From CAVSIP01 sp963728075 (GTDB lineage Bacteria > Actinomycetota > Actinomycetes > JAFAQI01 > DASSKL01): a DNA stretch of 64,000 nt. Shown here piece after piece: positions 41,479-51,115 of this stretch. The notes under the pieces were generated by a model. The model saw only the letters and a list, made by a program, of their open reading frames with translations, was not told the origin of the DNA and did no database searches. Positions within the stretch are counted from its first letter, which is position 1; each line of letters opens with the position of its first letter. The position numbers and the translations under genes were made by a program. The stretch spans positions 124,001 through 188,000 of the forward strand of contig CAVSIP010000007.1 in the NCBI GenBank assembly GCA_963728075.1, given 5' to 3'.

Positions 41479-42709
41479 ACGGGTTGGGGAGCGGATCGGG
41501 GAACTGGCGGCGGTGGATCCCGCCGGGCTGCCCGACCCGGCGTTGCTCGACCGGCTCAAGGAGCTGACCGTGCTGCGTGACCAGCTCGACGCGGTGATCC
41601 AGGCGACGGTGCAGGTGGTGGAGGCGCGTCAGGCGACGGTCGCGGAGACGCGGCTGTCGACGACGTCGTGGCTGGTGCGGGAGTGCCGGCTGGCGCGGTC
41701 GGAGGCGGTGACGCGGGTGAAGACCGCGCAGCGTGCCGGGCTGGCGGAGGCTGCGGTGGCGGCGCTGGGTCGCGGGGAGATCGGGCTGGCGCACCTGCGG
41801 CTGATCACCACGGCGCTGAGCGACCTGCCGGTCGAGGTCCGGCCGGTCGCGGAGGCGACGCTGCTCGAGGCGGCGCATCAGCTCGACCCGTCCTCGCTGG
41901 CCTACCTGGTCCGCCGGCTGCGCGACACCCTCGACCCGGACGGCTCGGACGAGGCCGCGCTGCGCCGTTACGACTCCCGCCACCTGTTCGTCTCGGAGAC
42001 CTACGACGGGATGTGGGCGGTCAACGGGATGCTCGACCAGGAGACCGGTGCGCTGGTCGGCCTCGCCCTCAACGCGCTGTCCGCTCCCCAGGGGTCCGAC
42101 GACTCCCGGGACGCGCCGCAGCGACGCTGCGACGCGCTGGGTGAGCTGGCCCGCCGGGCGATCGCCGCAGGCGAGCTGCCGGAGAGCAACGGTGAGCCGG
42201 TGCAGGCGGTGGTGACCGTCCCGCTCGCCACCCTGCAGGCCCGGCTCGGTTCGGCCGACCTCGCCCCGGGCGGGCCGCTGACCGCCGCCGACGCCCGCCG
42301 GCTGGCCTGCGACGCCGCACTGATCCCGGTCGTGCTCGGCTCACCGAGCCAGCCGCTCGACGTCGGCCGCTCCACCCCGCTCTGGCCGGTGTCGATCCGC
42401 CGCGCCGCCGCCGTCCGCGACCGGCACTGCACCTTCCCCGGCTGCACCGTCCCGCTGTGGCTCTGCCAGCTGCACCACCTGCTGCACTGGGCCGACGGCG
42501 GACCGACCTCCCTGCACAACAGCACCCACCTCTGCCACCGGCACCACCGGGTCATCCACCACGACGACTGGGACGTCCGTCGAGATCCCGACGGAGCGCT
42601 GATCTTCACCGACCCCCACGGCACCGAACACCGATGGCACCCCCCACCCACCTTGCGTGACCACGCCCACCTCACCCTGCTCCAACCCGACCTCGTCACC
42701 GCCACCTGA
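41471..42709 (+). CDS. 13E12-repeat / DUF222 HNH endonuclease
   Basis: 412 residues. N-terminal DUF222 region (LKELTVLRDQLDAVIQATVQ, STTSWLVRECRLARSEAV) and a C-terminal HNH nuclease: AVRDRHCTFPGCTVPLWLCQ, LHHLLHWADGGPTSLHNSTH, LCHRHHRVIHH. Zinc cysteines and the catalytic His are present. The family is abundant in mycobacteria and relatives, where several copies belong to the LexA regulon. The perfect LexA box on the start codon shows the same control here. Use of ATG at 41471 rather than GTG at 41423 follows from the promoter position. The natural substrate is unknown. Confidence 0.92.
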   Translation: MFERVGERIGELAAVDPAGLPDPALLDRLKELTVLRDQLDAVIQATVQVVEARQATVAETRLSTTSWLVRECRLARSEAVTRVKTAQRAGLAEAAVAALGRGEIGLAHLRLITTALSDLPVEVRPVAEATLLEAAHQLDPSSLAYLVRRLRDTLDPDGSDEAALRRYDSRHLFVSETYDGMWAVNGMLDQETGALVGLALNALSAPQGSDDSRDAPQRRCDALGELARRAIAAGELPESNGEPVQAVVTVPLATLQARLGSADLAPGGPLTAADARRLACDAALIPVVLGSPSQPLDVGRSTPLWPVSIRRAAAVRDRHCTFPGCTVPLWLCQLHHLLHWADGGPTSLHNSTHLCHRHHRVIHHDDWDVRRDPDGALIFTDPHGTEHRWHPPPTLRDHAHLTLLQPDLVTAT

Positions 42710-42797
42710 CGGAGGCTCGCGTCCGCTACCCGTCGAGCGCGGTGTGCTCGAGCGCGCCGGTGCGCCGGATCAGTGCGGCGCAGCCCGAAGTCCCTTG

Positions 42798-42819
42798 AGT
42801 GAGTGAGCGCCCACTCACT
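42798..42819. promoter_or_regulatory. TetR operator AGTGAGTG-AGCGCC-CACTCACT
   Basis: Perfect 8-bp arms with a 6-base spacer, 9 bp before the TetR gene start. Typical geometry for a TetR repressor acting on its own promoter and the exporter genes behind it. Confidence 0.75.
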
Positions 42820-42827
42820 AGTCTCGC

Positions 42828-43391
42828 GTGGTGAGCCAGACGGTGAAGACCCGGGCCCCGGCGATGGCGCCCGACGAACGGCGCGAGGCGATCGCGTCCG
42901 CGACCCTGCAGCTTCTGCTCGAGCACGGGTCGAACGTGACGACGCGCCAGATCGCCGACGCCGCCGGGATCGCGGAGGGCACGATCTTCCGCGTCTTCGA
43001 CGACAAGGACGCCGTGCTGCGTGCCGCGGTCGACCGCGCGTTCGACCCCGTTCCGCTGGAGCGGGCGTTCGCCGCGATCGCCCCCGGCCTGCCGCTCGAC
43101 CAGCGGCTCACCGCGGCGGTCGAGGTGCTGCAGGACCGGATGCGCGACATCGCCAGGCTGGCCAACGCGCTCGGTGGGCCCGCGGTGTTCAAGGGGCGCC
43201 GACCGCTGCCGGCGCAGGCACTGGCCGCCGTCGTCGCGCCCGACCGCAGGTGCCTCAGGTACCCGCCGGAGCGCACCGCCCAGCTGCTCGCGGCGTTGAC
43301 GCTCGCGGTCGGGCACCCGTCGCTGGCCGGCGTCGAGCCTGCGAGCGCGCAGGAGATCGTCTCGCTGTTCCTGGACGGGGCCCGCCGGTGA
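42828..43391 (+). CDS. TetR-family repressor of the ABC exporter operon
   Basis: 187 residues. N-terminal HTH: REAIASATLQLLLEHGSNVT, TRQIADAAGIAEGTIFRVFD. The rest is an alpha-helical ligand domain. It heads the operon with two half ABC transporters, overlapping the first by 4 bp (GTGA), and has its operator immediately upstream. Ligand is probably one of the exported compounds. Confidence 0.9.
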   Translation: MVSQTVKTRAPAMAPDERREAIASATLQLLLEHGSNVTTRQIADAAGIAEGTIFRVFDDKDAVLRAAVDRAFDPVPLERAFAAIAPGLPLDQRLTAAVEVLQDRMRDIARLANALGGPAVFKGRRPLPAQALAAVVAPDRRCLRYPPERTAQLLAALTLAVGHPSLAGVEPASAQEIVSLFLDGARR

Positions 43392-45112
43392 AGCGCCTGC
43401 TGGTCACGACGCTGCGGCCGTACCGGCGGCTGCTGATCCTGCTGCTGGCGCTGCAGGCGGTGCAGGCGTCCCTGAACCTGTACCTGCCGAACCTCAACGC
43501 CGACGTGATCGACCAGGGGGTGCTGCGCGGCGACACGCCGTACATCTGGCGGGTCGGCGGGCTGATGCTCGGCGTCAGCCTCGTGCAGGCGGCGTTCGCG
43601 GTCGCGGCGGTCGTGCTCGGCGCGCGGGTCGCCTCGCAGTTCGGCCGGGACGTACGCGACCGGCTGTTCCACCGGTCGATGCAGTTCTCCGCGCGCGAGG
43701 TCAACCACTTCACCCCGGCGTCGCTCATCACCCGCTCGACCAACGACGTGCAGCAGGTGACGATGCTCGTCGGCATGGTCGGCACCATGGCGCTGGCCGC
43801 ACCGATCACCCTCGTCGGTGGCGTCTTCATGGCGCTGCACCAGAACGCCGGGCTGTCCTGGCTGCTCGGCATCAGCGCGCCGGTGCTCGCCGCCCTGCTC
43901 GGCACACTGATCAGCCGGCTGATCCCGAACTTCCGCCTCATGCAGGAGCGGCTCGACGACGTCAACACGGTGCTGCGCGAGCAGATCACCGGCATACGCG
44001 TGGTGCGCGCCTTCGTCCGGGAGCGGCACGAGGCGGCCCGGTTCGACGACGTGAACGGGCGGCTGACCCGTACGTCGCTGTTGGCCGGGCGCCTGATGGC
44101 CCTGATGTTCCCGATCGTCATCCTGGTGTCGAACGCGTCCAACGCGGCGGTGGTGTGGTTCGGCGCCAACCGCATCGCCGACGGGACGATGACCGTCGGC
44201 TCCCTGGTCGCCTACCTCACCTACATCACGCTCATCCTCATGGCGGTCACCATGGCGACGTTCGTCGTCGCCATGGCGCCACGCGCGGTGGTCAGCGCCG
44301 AACGCATCCAGGAGGTGCTCGACACCGAGCCGTCGGTCGTCCCGCCGGCCGACCCGGTGAGGGAGTTCAGCGCGCCGGGCAGCGTGCAGCTCGCCGGGGC
44401 GACGTTCGCCTACCCCGGGGCGGAGAGCCCGGTGCTCGACGGCGTGTCGCTGCTGGCCCTGCCCGGCCAGACGACCGCGGTGATCGGCTCCACCGGTTCG
44501 GGCAAGACGACGCTGGTGAACCTCGTCGCCAGGCTCATGGACGTCACCGACGGCCGGGTCCTCGTCGGCGGCGTCGACGTGCGCGAGGCAGACCCGGACC
44601 TGCTGTGGAACCGGATCGCGCTGGTGCCGCAGCGGCCCTTCCTGTTCAGCGGGACGGTCGCCACCAACCTGCGCTACGGCAAGCCGGCGGCGACCGACGC
44701 CGAGCTGTGGGAGGCGCTCGAGGTCGCGCAGGCCGCGGACTTCGTGCTGGCGATGGGCGGGCTCGAGGCGCAGGTCGCCCAGGGCGGGACGAATGTGTCC
44801 GGTGGCCAGCGGCAGCGGCTGTCGATCGCGCGGGCGCTCGTCCGCAAGCCGGACGTCTACCTGTTCGACGACTCGTTCTCCGCGCTCGACACCGCGACCG
44901 ACGCCCGGCTGCGCGCGGCGCTGTTCCCGTACACCCGCGGGTCGACGGTCATCCTCGTCGCGCAGCGGGTGAGCACGATCGTCGGTGCGGACCAGATCCT
45001 CGTCCTGGAGAAGGGCCGGGCGGTCGGCCTCGGTACGCACGCCGAGCTGCTCGAGACCAATCCCACGTACGCGGAGATCGTCTCGTCGCAGAGCGAGACG
45101 GAGGCGGCGTGA
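43388..45112 (+). CDS. ABC exporter half-transporter, first subunit
   Basis: 574 residues from GTG at 43388. Membrane domain with six helices (residues 15-300, e.g. LLILLLALQAVQASLNLYL) and a nucleotide-binding domain: Walker A GSTGSGKTTLVNL, Q-loop VPQRPFLFSG, signature NVSGGQRQRLSIARAL, Walker B VYLFDDSFSALD. The Asp after DD where a catalytic Glu is usual (LFDDSFS) suggests a degenerate site, as in heterodimeric exporters such as BmrC/TM287. It should pair with the next gene product. Drug or lipid export is inferred from the TetR control. Confidence 0.92.
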   Translation: MKRLLVTTLRPYRRLLILLLALQAVQASLNLYLPNLNADVIDQGVLRGDTPYIWRVGGLMLGVSLVQAAFAVAAVVLGARVASQFGRDVRDRLFHRSMQFSAREVNHFTPASLITRSTNDVQQVTMLVGMVGTMALAAPITLVGGVFMALHQNAGLSWLLGISAPVLAALLGTLISRLIPNFRLMQERLDDVNTVLREQITGIRVVRAFVRERHEAARFDDVNGRLTRTSLLAGRLMALMFPIVILVSNASNAAVVWFGANRIADGTMTVGSLVAYLTYITLILMAVTMATFVVAMAPRAVVSAERIQEVLDTEPSVVPPADPVREFSAPGSVQLAGATFAYPGAESPVLDGVSLLALPGQTTAVIGSTGSGKTTLVNLVARLMDVTDGRVLVGGVDVREADPDLLWNRIALVPQRPFLFSGTVATNLRYGKPAATDAELWEALEVAQAADFVLAMGGLEAQVAQGGTNVSGGQRQRLSIARALVRKPDVYLFDDSFSALDTATDARLRAALFPYTRGSTVILVAQRVSTIVGADQILVLEKGRAVGLGTHAELLETNPTYAEIVSSQSETEAA

Positions 45113-47004
45113 GCATCCCGCCCGAGGGTCGCACCATCCCCGCCCCGCCTGGCGAGCAGGCTGACGAGGAGACGCCGGCGTTCGTGCCGCCGCCCCCGCG
45201 GATGGGCGGGCCGCGGCATCCCGCGTTCGGCATGCCGCTGGAGAAGTCCAAGGACTTCGGCGGCACGCTGCGCCGGCTGGTCCGCCACCTGCGCCCCGAC
45301 GCCGCCCGGCTCGTCTTCGTCGTCGCGCTGTCGCTGGCCGCGGTCTCGCTCACCGTCCTCGGCCCGCGGCTGCTCGGCCACGCGACCGACCTCGTCGTCC
45401 GTGGGCTGTTCGCCGGAGGTGTCGACTTCGGTGCCCTGCACCGGACGCTGGCGGAGGTCGTCGGCGTGTACGTCGTCGCGGGGACGCTGACCTACCTGCA
45501 GGCGTACACGCTCACCGGTGTCGTGCAGCGCAGCATGTACCGGCTTCGCGCGGACGTGGAGAGCAAGCTGCACGCGGTGCCGCTGCGCTACGTCGACCGG
45601 ACGCCGCGCGGCGACCTGCTGAGCCGGGTGACGAACGACATCGACAACCTCTCGCAGGGCCTGCAGCAGACGATCAGCCAGTTCATGACGAACACGTTCA
45701 TGCTGCTCGGCACGATCGTCATGATGGTGACGATCTCGCCGCTGCTGGCGCTCGTCGCCGTCTTCACGATCCCGCTGTCCCTGCTGTTCATCCGGCTCAT
45801 CGCCAAGCGCTCGCGTAAGCGGTTCATCGCCCAGTGGATGAACACCGGCCGGTTCAACGCGCTGGTGGAGGAGTCGCTCGCCGGGCACTCGATCGTCAAG
45901 GCGTTCGGCCGGCAGCGCGAGACCGAGACCGCCGGGCGGGCCATCAACGACGAGCTGTACCGGGCGAGCTTCGCCGCGCAGTCGATGTCGCAGTCGATCC
46001 AGCCGTCCATGGTGTTCGTCGGCAACCTCAACTTCGTCGCGATCGCCGTCATCGGCGGCCTGCGGGTGTCGAGCGGGACGATGACGATCGGTGACATCCA
46101 GGCGTTCATCCAGTACTCGCGGACGTTCTCCCAGCCGCTGCAGATGCTGGCGTCGATGGCGAACGTGTTCCAGTCGTCGCTGGCGTCGGCGGAGCGGGTG
46201 TTCGAGCTGTTCGACGCCGAGGAGCAGACGGCCGAGCCGCCTGTCGCCACGCTGCCGGCACCGCCACGCGGCCGGGTCGAGTTCGACCAGGTCACCTTCT
46301 CCTACGACCCGGCCAAGCCCCTCATCACCGACCTGTGCCTGGTCGCCGAGCCGGGAGCGACGGTCGCGATCGCCGGACCGACCGGCGCCGGCAAGACCAC
46401 GCTGGTGAACCTGCTCATGCGCTTCTACGACCTCGACGGCGGGCGGATCACCCTGGACGGCGTCGACACCGCGTCGATGCCACGCCAGCAGCTGCGCGCG
46501 AACATCGGGATGGTGCTGCAGGACACCTGGCTGTTCGGTGGCACGATCTGGGACAACATCGCGTACGGCGATCCCGAGGCCTCGCCGGACCGCGTCCTGG
46601 AGGCTGCGCGTGCCGCGTACGTCGACCGGTTCGTCCACGCACTCCCCGAGGGGTACGAGACGCACGTCGACGACGAGGGCGGCGCGATCAGCGCGGGCGA
46701 GAAGCAGCTCATCACCATCGCGCGGGCGTTCCTTGCGAACCCGTCGATCCTCGTCCTCGACGAGGCAACCAGCTCGGTGGACACCCGTACCGAGGTGCTC
46801 ATCCAGGAGGCGATGGCCGAGCTGCGCAGCAACCGCACGAGCTTCGTCATCGCGCACCGGCTGTCGACGATCCGCAACGCCGACGTGATCCTCGTGATGG
46901 AGGACGGCAGCATCGTCGAGCATGGCAGCCACGCCGAGCTGCTCGAGCGCAAGGGCGCGTACGCCCGGCTGCACGACGCGCAGTTCGCCGGCGTCAAGAC
47001 CTAG
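45109..47004 (+). CDS. ABC exporter half-transporter, second subunit
   Basis: 631 residues from GTG at 45109, with a 4-bp overlap. A proline-rich cytoplasmic N-terminus of about 50 residues precedes the membrane domain. NBD: Walker A GPTGAGKTTLVNL, Q-loop VLQDTWLFGGTIWDNIAYGD, signature AISAGEKQLITIARAF, Walker B ILVLDEATSSVD, with the catalytic Glu intact. With the first subunit (Asp at that place) this gives one canonical and one degenerate site, the usual heterodimer arrangement. Confidence 0.92.
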   Translation: MSIPPEGRTIPAPPGEQADEETPAFVPPPPRMGGPRHPAFGMPLEKSKDFGGTLRRLVRHLRPDAARLVFVVALSLAAVSLTVLGPRLLGHATDLVVRGLFAGGVDFGALHRTLAEVVGVYVVAGTLTYLQAYTLTGVVQRSMYRLRADVESKLHAVPLRYVDRTPRGDLLSRVTNDIDNLSQGLQQTISQFMTNTFMLLGTIVMMVTISPLLALVAVFTIPLSLLFIRLIAKRSRKRFIAQWMNTGRFNALVEESLAGHSIVKAFGRQRETETAGRAINDELYRASFAAQSMSQSIQPSMVFVGNLNFVAIAVIGGLRVSSGTMTIGDIQAFIQYSRTFSQPLQMLASMANVFQSSLASAERVFELFDAEEQTAEPPVATLPAPPRGRVEFDQVTFSYDPAKPLITDLCLVAEPGATVAIAGPTGAGKTTLVNLLMRFYDLDGGRITLDGVDTASMPRQQLRANIGMVLQDTWLFGGTIWDNIAYGDPEASPDRVLEAARAAYVDRFVHALPEGYETHVDDEGGAISAGEKQLITIARAFLANPSILVLDEATSSVDTRTEVLIQEAMAELRSNRTSFVIAHRLSTIRNADVILVMEDGSIVEHGSHAELLERKGAYARLHDAQFAGVKT

Positions 47005-47013
47005 CGCCGCCGC

Positions 47014-50000
47014 TCAGCCGGCCAGGTGTGCCCACTGCCGGCTGAGGTCGCTCCACGGCCCTTGTGCCGCGATGTGCCCGTCGACCAGCACGAGCACGGT
47101 GTCGGCCTGCTCGAGCGCGGACCGCTTCGACGTCGACGCGAGCACCGTTGTGCCCCGGCGGCGCAGCGCCTCCCACAGCTCCACCTCGGTACGCGCGTCC
47201 ACCGCACTGGACACGTCGTCGGCCAGCACCAGCTCGGTGTCGGCAGCCAGCGCGCGAGCGAGCGCCAGGCGCTGCACCTGCCCGCCGGACAGCCGTACGC
47301 CACGGTGTCCGACGAGCGCGTCGATGCCGCCGGCGTCGGTGATGTCGGTGGTCAGCCGTGCGTCGTCGACCGCCTGGGTGAGGTGGCGGTCGTGGTCCAG
47401 ACGCATGTTGTCGCCGAACGTGCCGGACAGCACGCGCGGCACCTGCGCGACGTACGCGACCTGCCCCGGCCGCAGGAACACCTGCGGGTCGTGCACCTCC
47501 GTGCCGTTCCACCGGACGCTGCCGGTGTGGTCGACCAGGCCGGCGAGCGCCGCGAGCAGGCTGGACTTGCCCGACCCGATCGGGCCGAGCAGCAGCACCA
47601 GCTCACCGGCAGGTACGGAGAAGCTGACGCCCGAGACGCCGATCGTGCCGTCCGGGTGCACGGCGGTGAGGCCGTCGACCGTCAGCTCGCGCAACGACGT
47701 GCGGGGCGGCAGCGTGGGCTGCGGTGCCCGGCCGTGCACGAGATCGACACCCGGCGGCAGCTCCATGAGGTCGCGGCCGCCGGCGAGCGCGCTCGTGGCG
47801 TCCTTCCACGCGCGTACGCCGGGCGCCTCGGTGATGACCGCGCCCGCGACCCGGCCGAACCAGTCGAAGCCGTTCACCGCTGTCGTCACGACCAGTGCGG
47901 TCGCCAAGCCCCAGCCGCCCAGCAGGTAGACCGCCCAGCCTGCGACGACACCGCACTGCACGAGCACGATCGGCACTCCGTCGAGCACCGCCTGGATGCG
48001 GTGCTCGCGTACGGCGGCGTCGATGCGGCCGGCGTCGACCTGGCGCAGGTGGCGGTGCACGTACGGGGTCGCGGCGGCGAGCTTGACGGTGCGCGCGGCG
48101 TCGAGCGCGGAGACGAGCGAGCGGCCGAAGCGTGCCCGCGCCGCCGACGACGCGGCGGCTGAGCGGCCGGCGGCCGGGGAGCCGGTGGCCGACGCTGCGG
48201 CCGAGAGCACCATCACCGCGAGCAGTACCGAGCCCGCCAGCGCGCTGCCGCCGGCCACCGCGGTCACGGCGACGATGACCACGCCGTTGCTGAAGTCGAC
48301 CCAGCGGTCGGCGTAGCGGGCGAACCGGTCGGCGTCCATCGCCCGGGCGACGACCTCGCCTGGCGGTGTACGCGGCAGCCGGTGCTGCATGGTCTGCCCG
48401 CGCAGCACGGACAGCCGTACCCGCAGCAGCACGGCCTGCCACCACTGCGGGTAGACGAGGAACGCGACCGCCAGCAGCAGCGGTGCGCTGACGAGGCAGG
48501 CGACCAGCGCGACCGTCGGTACGAGGGCGCTGCGGCCGGCCTGCAGGTCGGTGACCACGTGACCCCACGCGTACCCGGTCACCGCGCCGAACGCGCCCAC
48601 CAGCCAGGCGACGAGGAACAGCACTGCGCCGCCGAGGCCCCACCACGGGTGGATGCGCAGCATCGCCAGGGTGCTGCGCGCCAAGCCGGGACCGGTGCCC
48701 GGCTCCGCGACATCCGGCGGGGCGCCGGTCCGGCGGGCTCCGGTCAGCGCGGCCACCTCGTCCGTGACCACCGGCTCGTCCAGGTCCGCGCGCGCGGCGA
48801 CGAGCAGGTCGCGGAAAGGGCCCGGCTCGGCGGCCAGCACGCTGCGCGAGCCCTGCTGGACGACCCGCCCGCCGTCGAGGACGGCCACCCGGTCGGCGCG
48901 GGCCGTCGTCGTCAGCCGGTGTGCGATCACGACGCCCGTACGGCCGGCCAGCAGCCGCTCGGACGCGCGGACCACTCGGGCCTCGGTGAGCGGGTCCATG
49001 CGCGCGGTCGCCTCGTCGAGGATCACCACCTGCACGTCGCGGACGAGCAGCCGTGCGAACGAGACCAGCTGCTCCTCACCGGCGGACAGACTGGTGCCGC
49101 CGGGCCCGAGCAGGGTGTCGAGGCCCTGCGGCAGGGCGGCGACCCAGTCGGAGAGTCCCAGCCGGCCGACGGCCGCCTCGACCTCGGTGCGGGGCACGTC
49201 GGCGAACAGCGTGATGTTCTGCTCGACGGTCGCCGCGAGCAGCTCCGTGCGCTGGGCGACCACGCCGACGGCGGCACGCAGCTGCTGCAGGTCGATCTCG
49301 CGCACGTCGACGCCGCCGAGGAACACCGCACCGCGCGGGGGCTCCACCGCCCGTGACAGCAGCGCAGCCAGCGTCGACTTGCCCGACCCCGTACGGCCGA
49401 CCAGTGCGACCGTGGTGCCCGCGGGGATGTCGAGGTCGACGTCGCGCAGCGAGAACGTGCCGTGCGGGTAGGCGAACTGCAGCCCGCGTACGGAGACCTC
49501 CAACGCGCCGTCGGGTACGGGTGCGCCGCCGACCGGCTCGGGCTCGGTGGCCATGAGCGAGCGCAGCCGGGTGAGCGCGCCCAGCCCCTCCTGCAGGTCG
49601 GGCAGGTGACGGGAGACCTGGTCGATCTGCCCGACGAACATGGTGGTGACGAGGAACAGGGTTACCAGCTGGGCGGTGCCCAGGTGCCCGCCGCTCACCA
49701 GGACCACTCCGGCGACTGCCGTCCCGGCCAGCACGCCGTGCAGGAGCAGACCCACCCAGCGGCCCAGCCTGGCGCCGGCCCGGCAGCTCGCAGCGACCTT
49801 CTCGTGCACGGCTGCGGACAGCTCGGCGCAGCGGCGGACGAGGAACGCCTGACCGAGGCTCGAGCGCAGGTCGTCGCGCGCCGCGACGCCCTCCTCCATG
49901 GCGGCAGCGTGGTCGGTCCAGGCGATCTCCTCGACGAACTTGCGGCGGGCGACCTCCGCCGACAACGGTCGCGCCACCAGCACCGTCACGGCCGCGACCG

Positions 50001-50532
50001 AGGGGAACAGCAGCCAGGCCGGCCACCAGGTCAGCCCGGCGACGACCCACATGGGTACGGCGCGCAGCAGCAGCCGGATGACGTCCCAGACGATCCGGCG
50101 CAGCAGGTTGCCGAGCTCCCAGGTGTCGTCGTCGACCCGGTCGAGCACCTCGCCCACCGCCTGCTCCGACAGCACGCCGAGCGGCTGGTGCAGCACGGCG
50201 GCGAGCAGGTCACCGCGCAACCGACCTTCCGCGCGGTCGACCACGGCGGCCCAGGCCGTACGGCCGGCGGTGTCCAGCGTCGCGCCGCCGACCACGGACA
50301 GTGCGAGCAGGCCGACGAGTGACCCGGTCGGGCCGGCGGCGACCTTGCCGGCGACCACCTGGCCGAGTGCCTGCCCGATCGCGGCGAGTGCAGCGGCCAG
50401 CAGCGACCAGCCGGTCAGCCGTCCCCACAGGCGGTGCCAGGTGATGCGCCGGGACGCGTCGACGTCCGCAGCCGCGGTGGCGGGATGAGCGCTGACGTCG
50501 ACGGGCGGGGAGGCAATGTCCGTCGGAGGCAT
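47014..50532 (-). CDS. Single-chain fused ABC exporter
   Basis: 1172 residues from ATG at 50532. Two membrane-NBD halves in one chain. First NBD: GRTGSGKSTLAALL, TSLSAGEEQLVSFARLL, VVILDEATARMD. Second NBD: GPIGSGKSSLLAAL, VRLSGGQVQRLALARAL, LVLADDVSSAVD, where Asp stands for the catalytic Glu. It is convergent with the two-gene exporter, ending 9 bp from it. The first signature (LSAGEEQ) departs from LSGGQ. Likely multidrug, lipid or peptide export; the substrate is not visible. The frame is open to 50748, but MPPTDIASPP is the first sensible start. Confidence 0.88.
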   Translation of the reverse strand: MPPTDIASPPVDVSAHPATAAADVDASRRITWHRLWGRLTGWSLLAAALAAIGQALGQVVAGKVAAGPTGSLVGLLALSVVGGATLDTAGRTAWAAVVDRAEGRLRGDLLAAVLHQPLGVLSEQAVGEVLDRVDDDTWELGNLLRRIVWDVIRLLLRAVPMWVVAGLTWWPAWLLFPSVAAVTVLVARPLSAEVARRKFVEEIAWTDHAAAMEEGVAARDDLRSSLGQAFLVRRCAELSAAVHEKVAASCRAGARLGRWVGLLLHGVLAGTAVAGVVLVSGGHLGTAQLVTLFLVTTMFVGQIDQVSRHLPDLQEGLGALTRLRSLMATEPEPVGGAPVPDGALEVSVRGLQFAYPHGTFSLRDVDLDIPAGTTVALVGRTGSGKSTLAALLSRAVEPPRGAVFLGGVDVREIDLQQLRAAVGVVAQRTELLAATVEQNITLFADVPRTEVEAAVGRLGLSDWVAALPQGLDTLLGPGGTSLSAGEEQLVSFARLLVRDVQVVILDEATARMDPLTEARVVRASERLLAGRTGVVIAHRLTTTARADRVAVLDGGRVVQQGSRSVLAAEPGPFRDLLVAARADLDEPVVTDEVAALTGARRTGAPPDVAEPGTGPGLARSTLAMLRIHPWWGLGGAVLFLVAWLVGAFGAVTGYAWGHVVTDLQAGRSALVPTVALVACLVSAPLLLAVAFLVYPQWWQAVLLRVRLSVLRGQTMQHRLPRTPPGEVVARAMDADRFARYADRWVDFSNGVVIVAVTAVAGGSALAGSVLLAVMVLSAAASATGSPAAGRSAAASSAARARFGRSLVSALDAARTVKLAAATPYVHRHLRQVDAGRIDAAVREHRIQAVLDGVPIVLVQCGVVAGWAVYLLGGWGLATALVVTTAVNGFDWFGRVAGAVITEAPGVRAWKDATSALAGGRDLMELPPGVDLVHGRAPQPTLPPRTSLRELTVDGLTAVHPDGTIGVSGVSFSVPAGELVLLLGPIGSGKSSLLAALAGLVDHTGSVRWNGTEVHDPQVFLRPGQVAYVAQVPRVLSGTFGDNMRLDHDRHLTQAVDDARLTTDITDAGGIDALVGHRGVRLSGGQVQRLALARALAADTELVLADDVSSAVDARTEVELWEALRRRGTTVLASTSKRSALEQADTVLVLVDGHIAAQGPWSDLSRQWAHLAG

Positions 50533-50608
50533 TGAACGCACGGTACGCGGCGGTTCCGACGGCGTCGCGCGAGTTTTCCCGACCGATCTGCCGTGCGAGG
50601 CTGACGCC

Positions 50609-51115
50609 ATGACCGCGGCCGAACCGCCCTGGGAACCGCCGCTCGCCGGCACCGAGGTCGAGCACCTGCTCGGTGCGCTCGATCGGTTGCGCACGACGTT
50701 CCGCTGGAAGGCCGACGGCCTGGACGAGCCCGCCTTGCGGACCACCATCGCTGCCTCCGACCTGACGCTCGGTGGGCTGCTGAAGCACCTCGCCTTCGTG
50801 GAGGACTACCACGCGCGCACCAAGCTCGCCGGTGAGTCGCCCGGCGCGCCCTGGGAGACCGTCGACTGGGACACCGACCCGGGGTGGGACTTCGCGTCGG
50901 CCGCGGAGAACTCCGCCGCGGACCTCTATGCGCTGTACGACGACGCCGTCGCGCAGGCACGGAAGGCCTACCGGGCCGCGCTGCTCGACGGTGGCCTGGA
51001 CCAGGCCGCACATGCGCACGACTCCGCAGGCCGCCACCGTCTCCGGCACCTATTGGCTGCCGGGCGCCTGAGGCCGGCTTCGGCGCACCAGCCTGCGGAC
51101 GTCAGACCGCGGTGA
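50609..51115 (+). CDS. DinB/DUF664-like protein with a replaced C-terminus
   Basis: 168 residues from ATG at 50609. The first 130 residues follow the DUF664 pattern: VEHLLGALDRLRTTFRWKAD, LKHLAFVEDYHARTKLAG, and AQARKAYRAALLDGGLDQAA. After DSAGR the usual LRWILVHMIEEYARHNGHAD-like helix with its metal His is missing and the sequence (RLRPASAHQPADVRPR) runs into the 3' end of ectD. The third metal-binding helix is therefore lost, so the gene is probably truncated. Confidence 0.6.
   Translation: MTAAEPPWEPPLAGTEVEHLLGALDRLRTTFRWKADGLDEPALRTTIAASDLTLGGLLKHLAFVEDYHARTKLAGESPGAPWETVDWDTDPGWDFASAAENSAADLYALYDDAVAQARKAYRAALLDGGLDQAAHAHDSAGRHRLRHLLAAGRLRPASAHQPADVRPR

Noticed and set aside
42818..45040. 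Long minus-strand open frame opposite the TetR-ABC genes
   Set aside because: Composition is Arg/His/Asp-rich shadow coding of the ABC gene on the other strand; no domain is recognisable.
44857..46974. Long minus-strand open frame opposite the second ABC gene
   Set aside because: Mirror of the ABC transporter codons; no recognisable protein.
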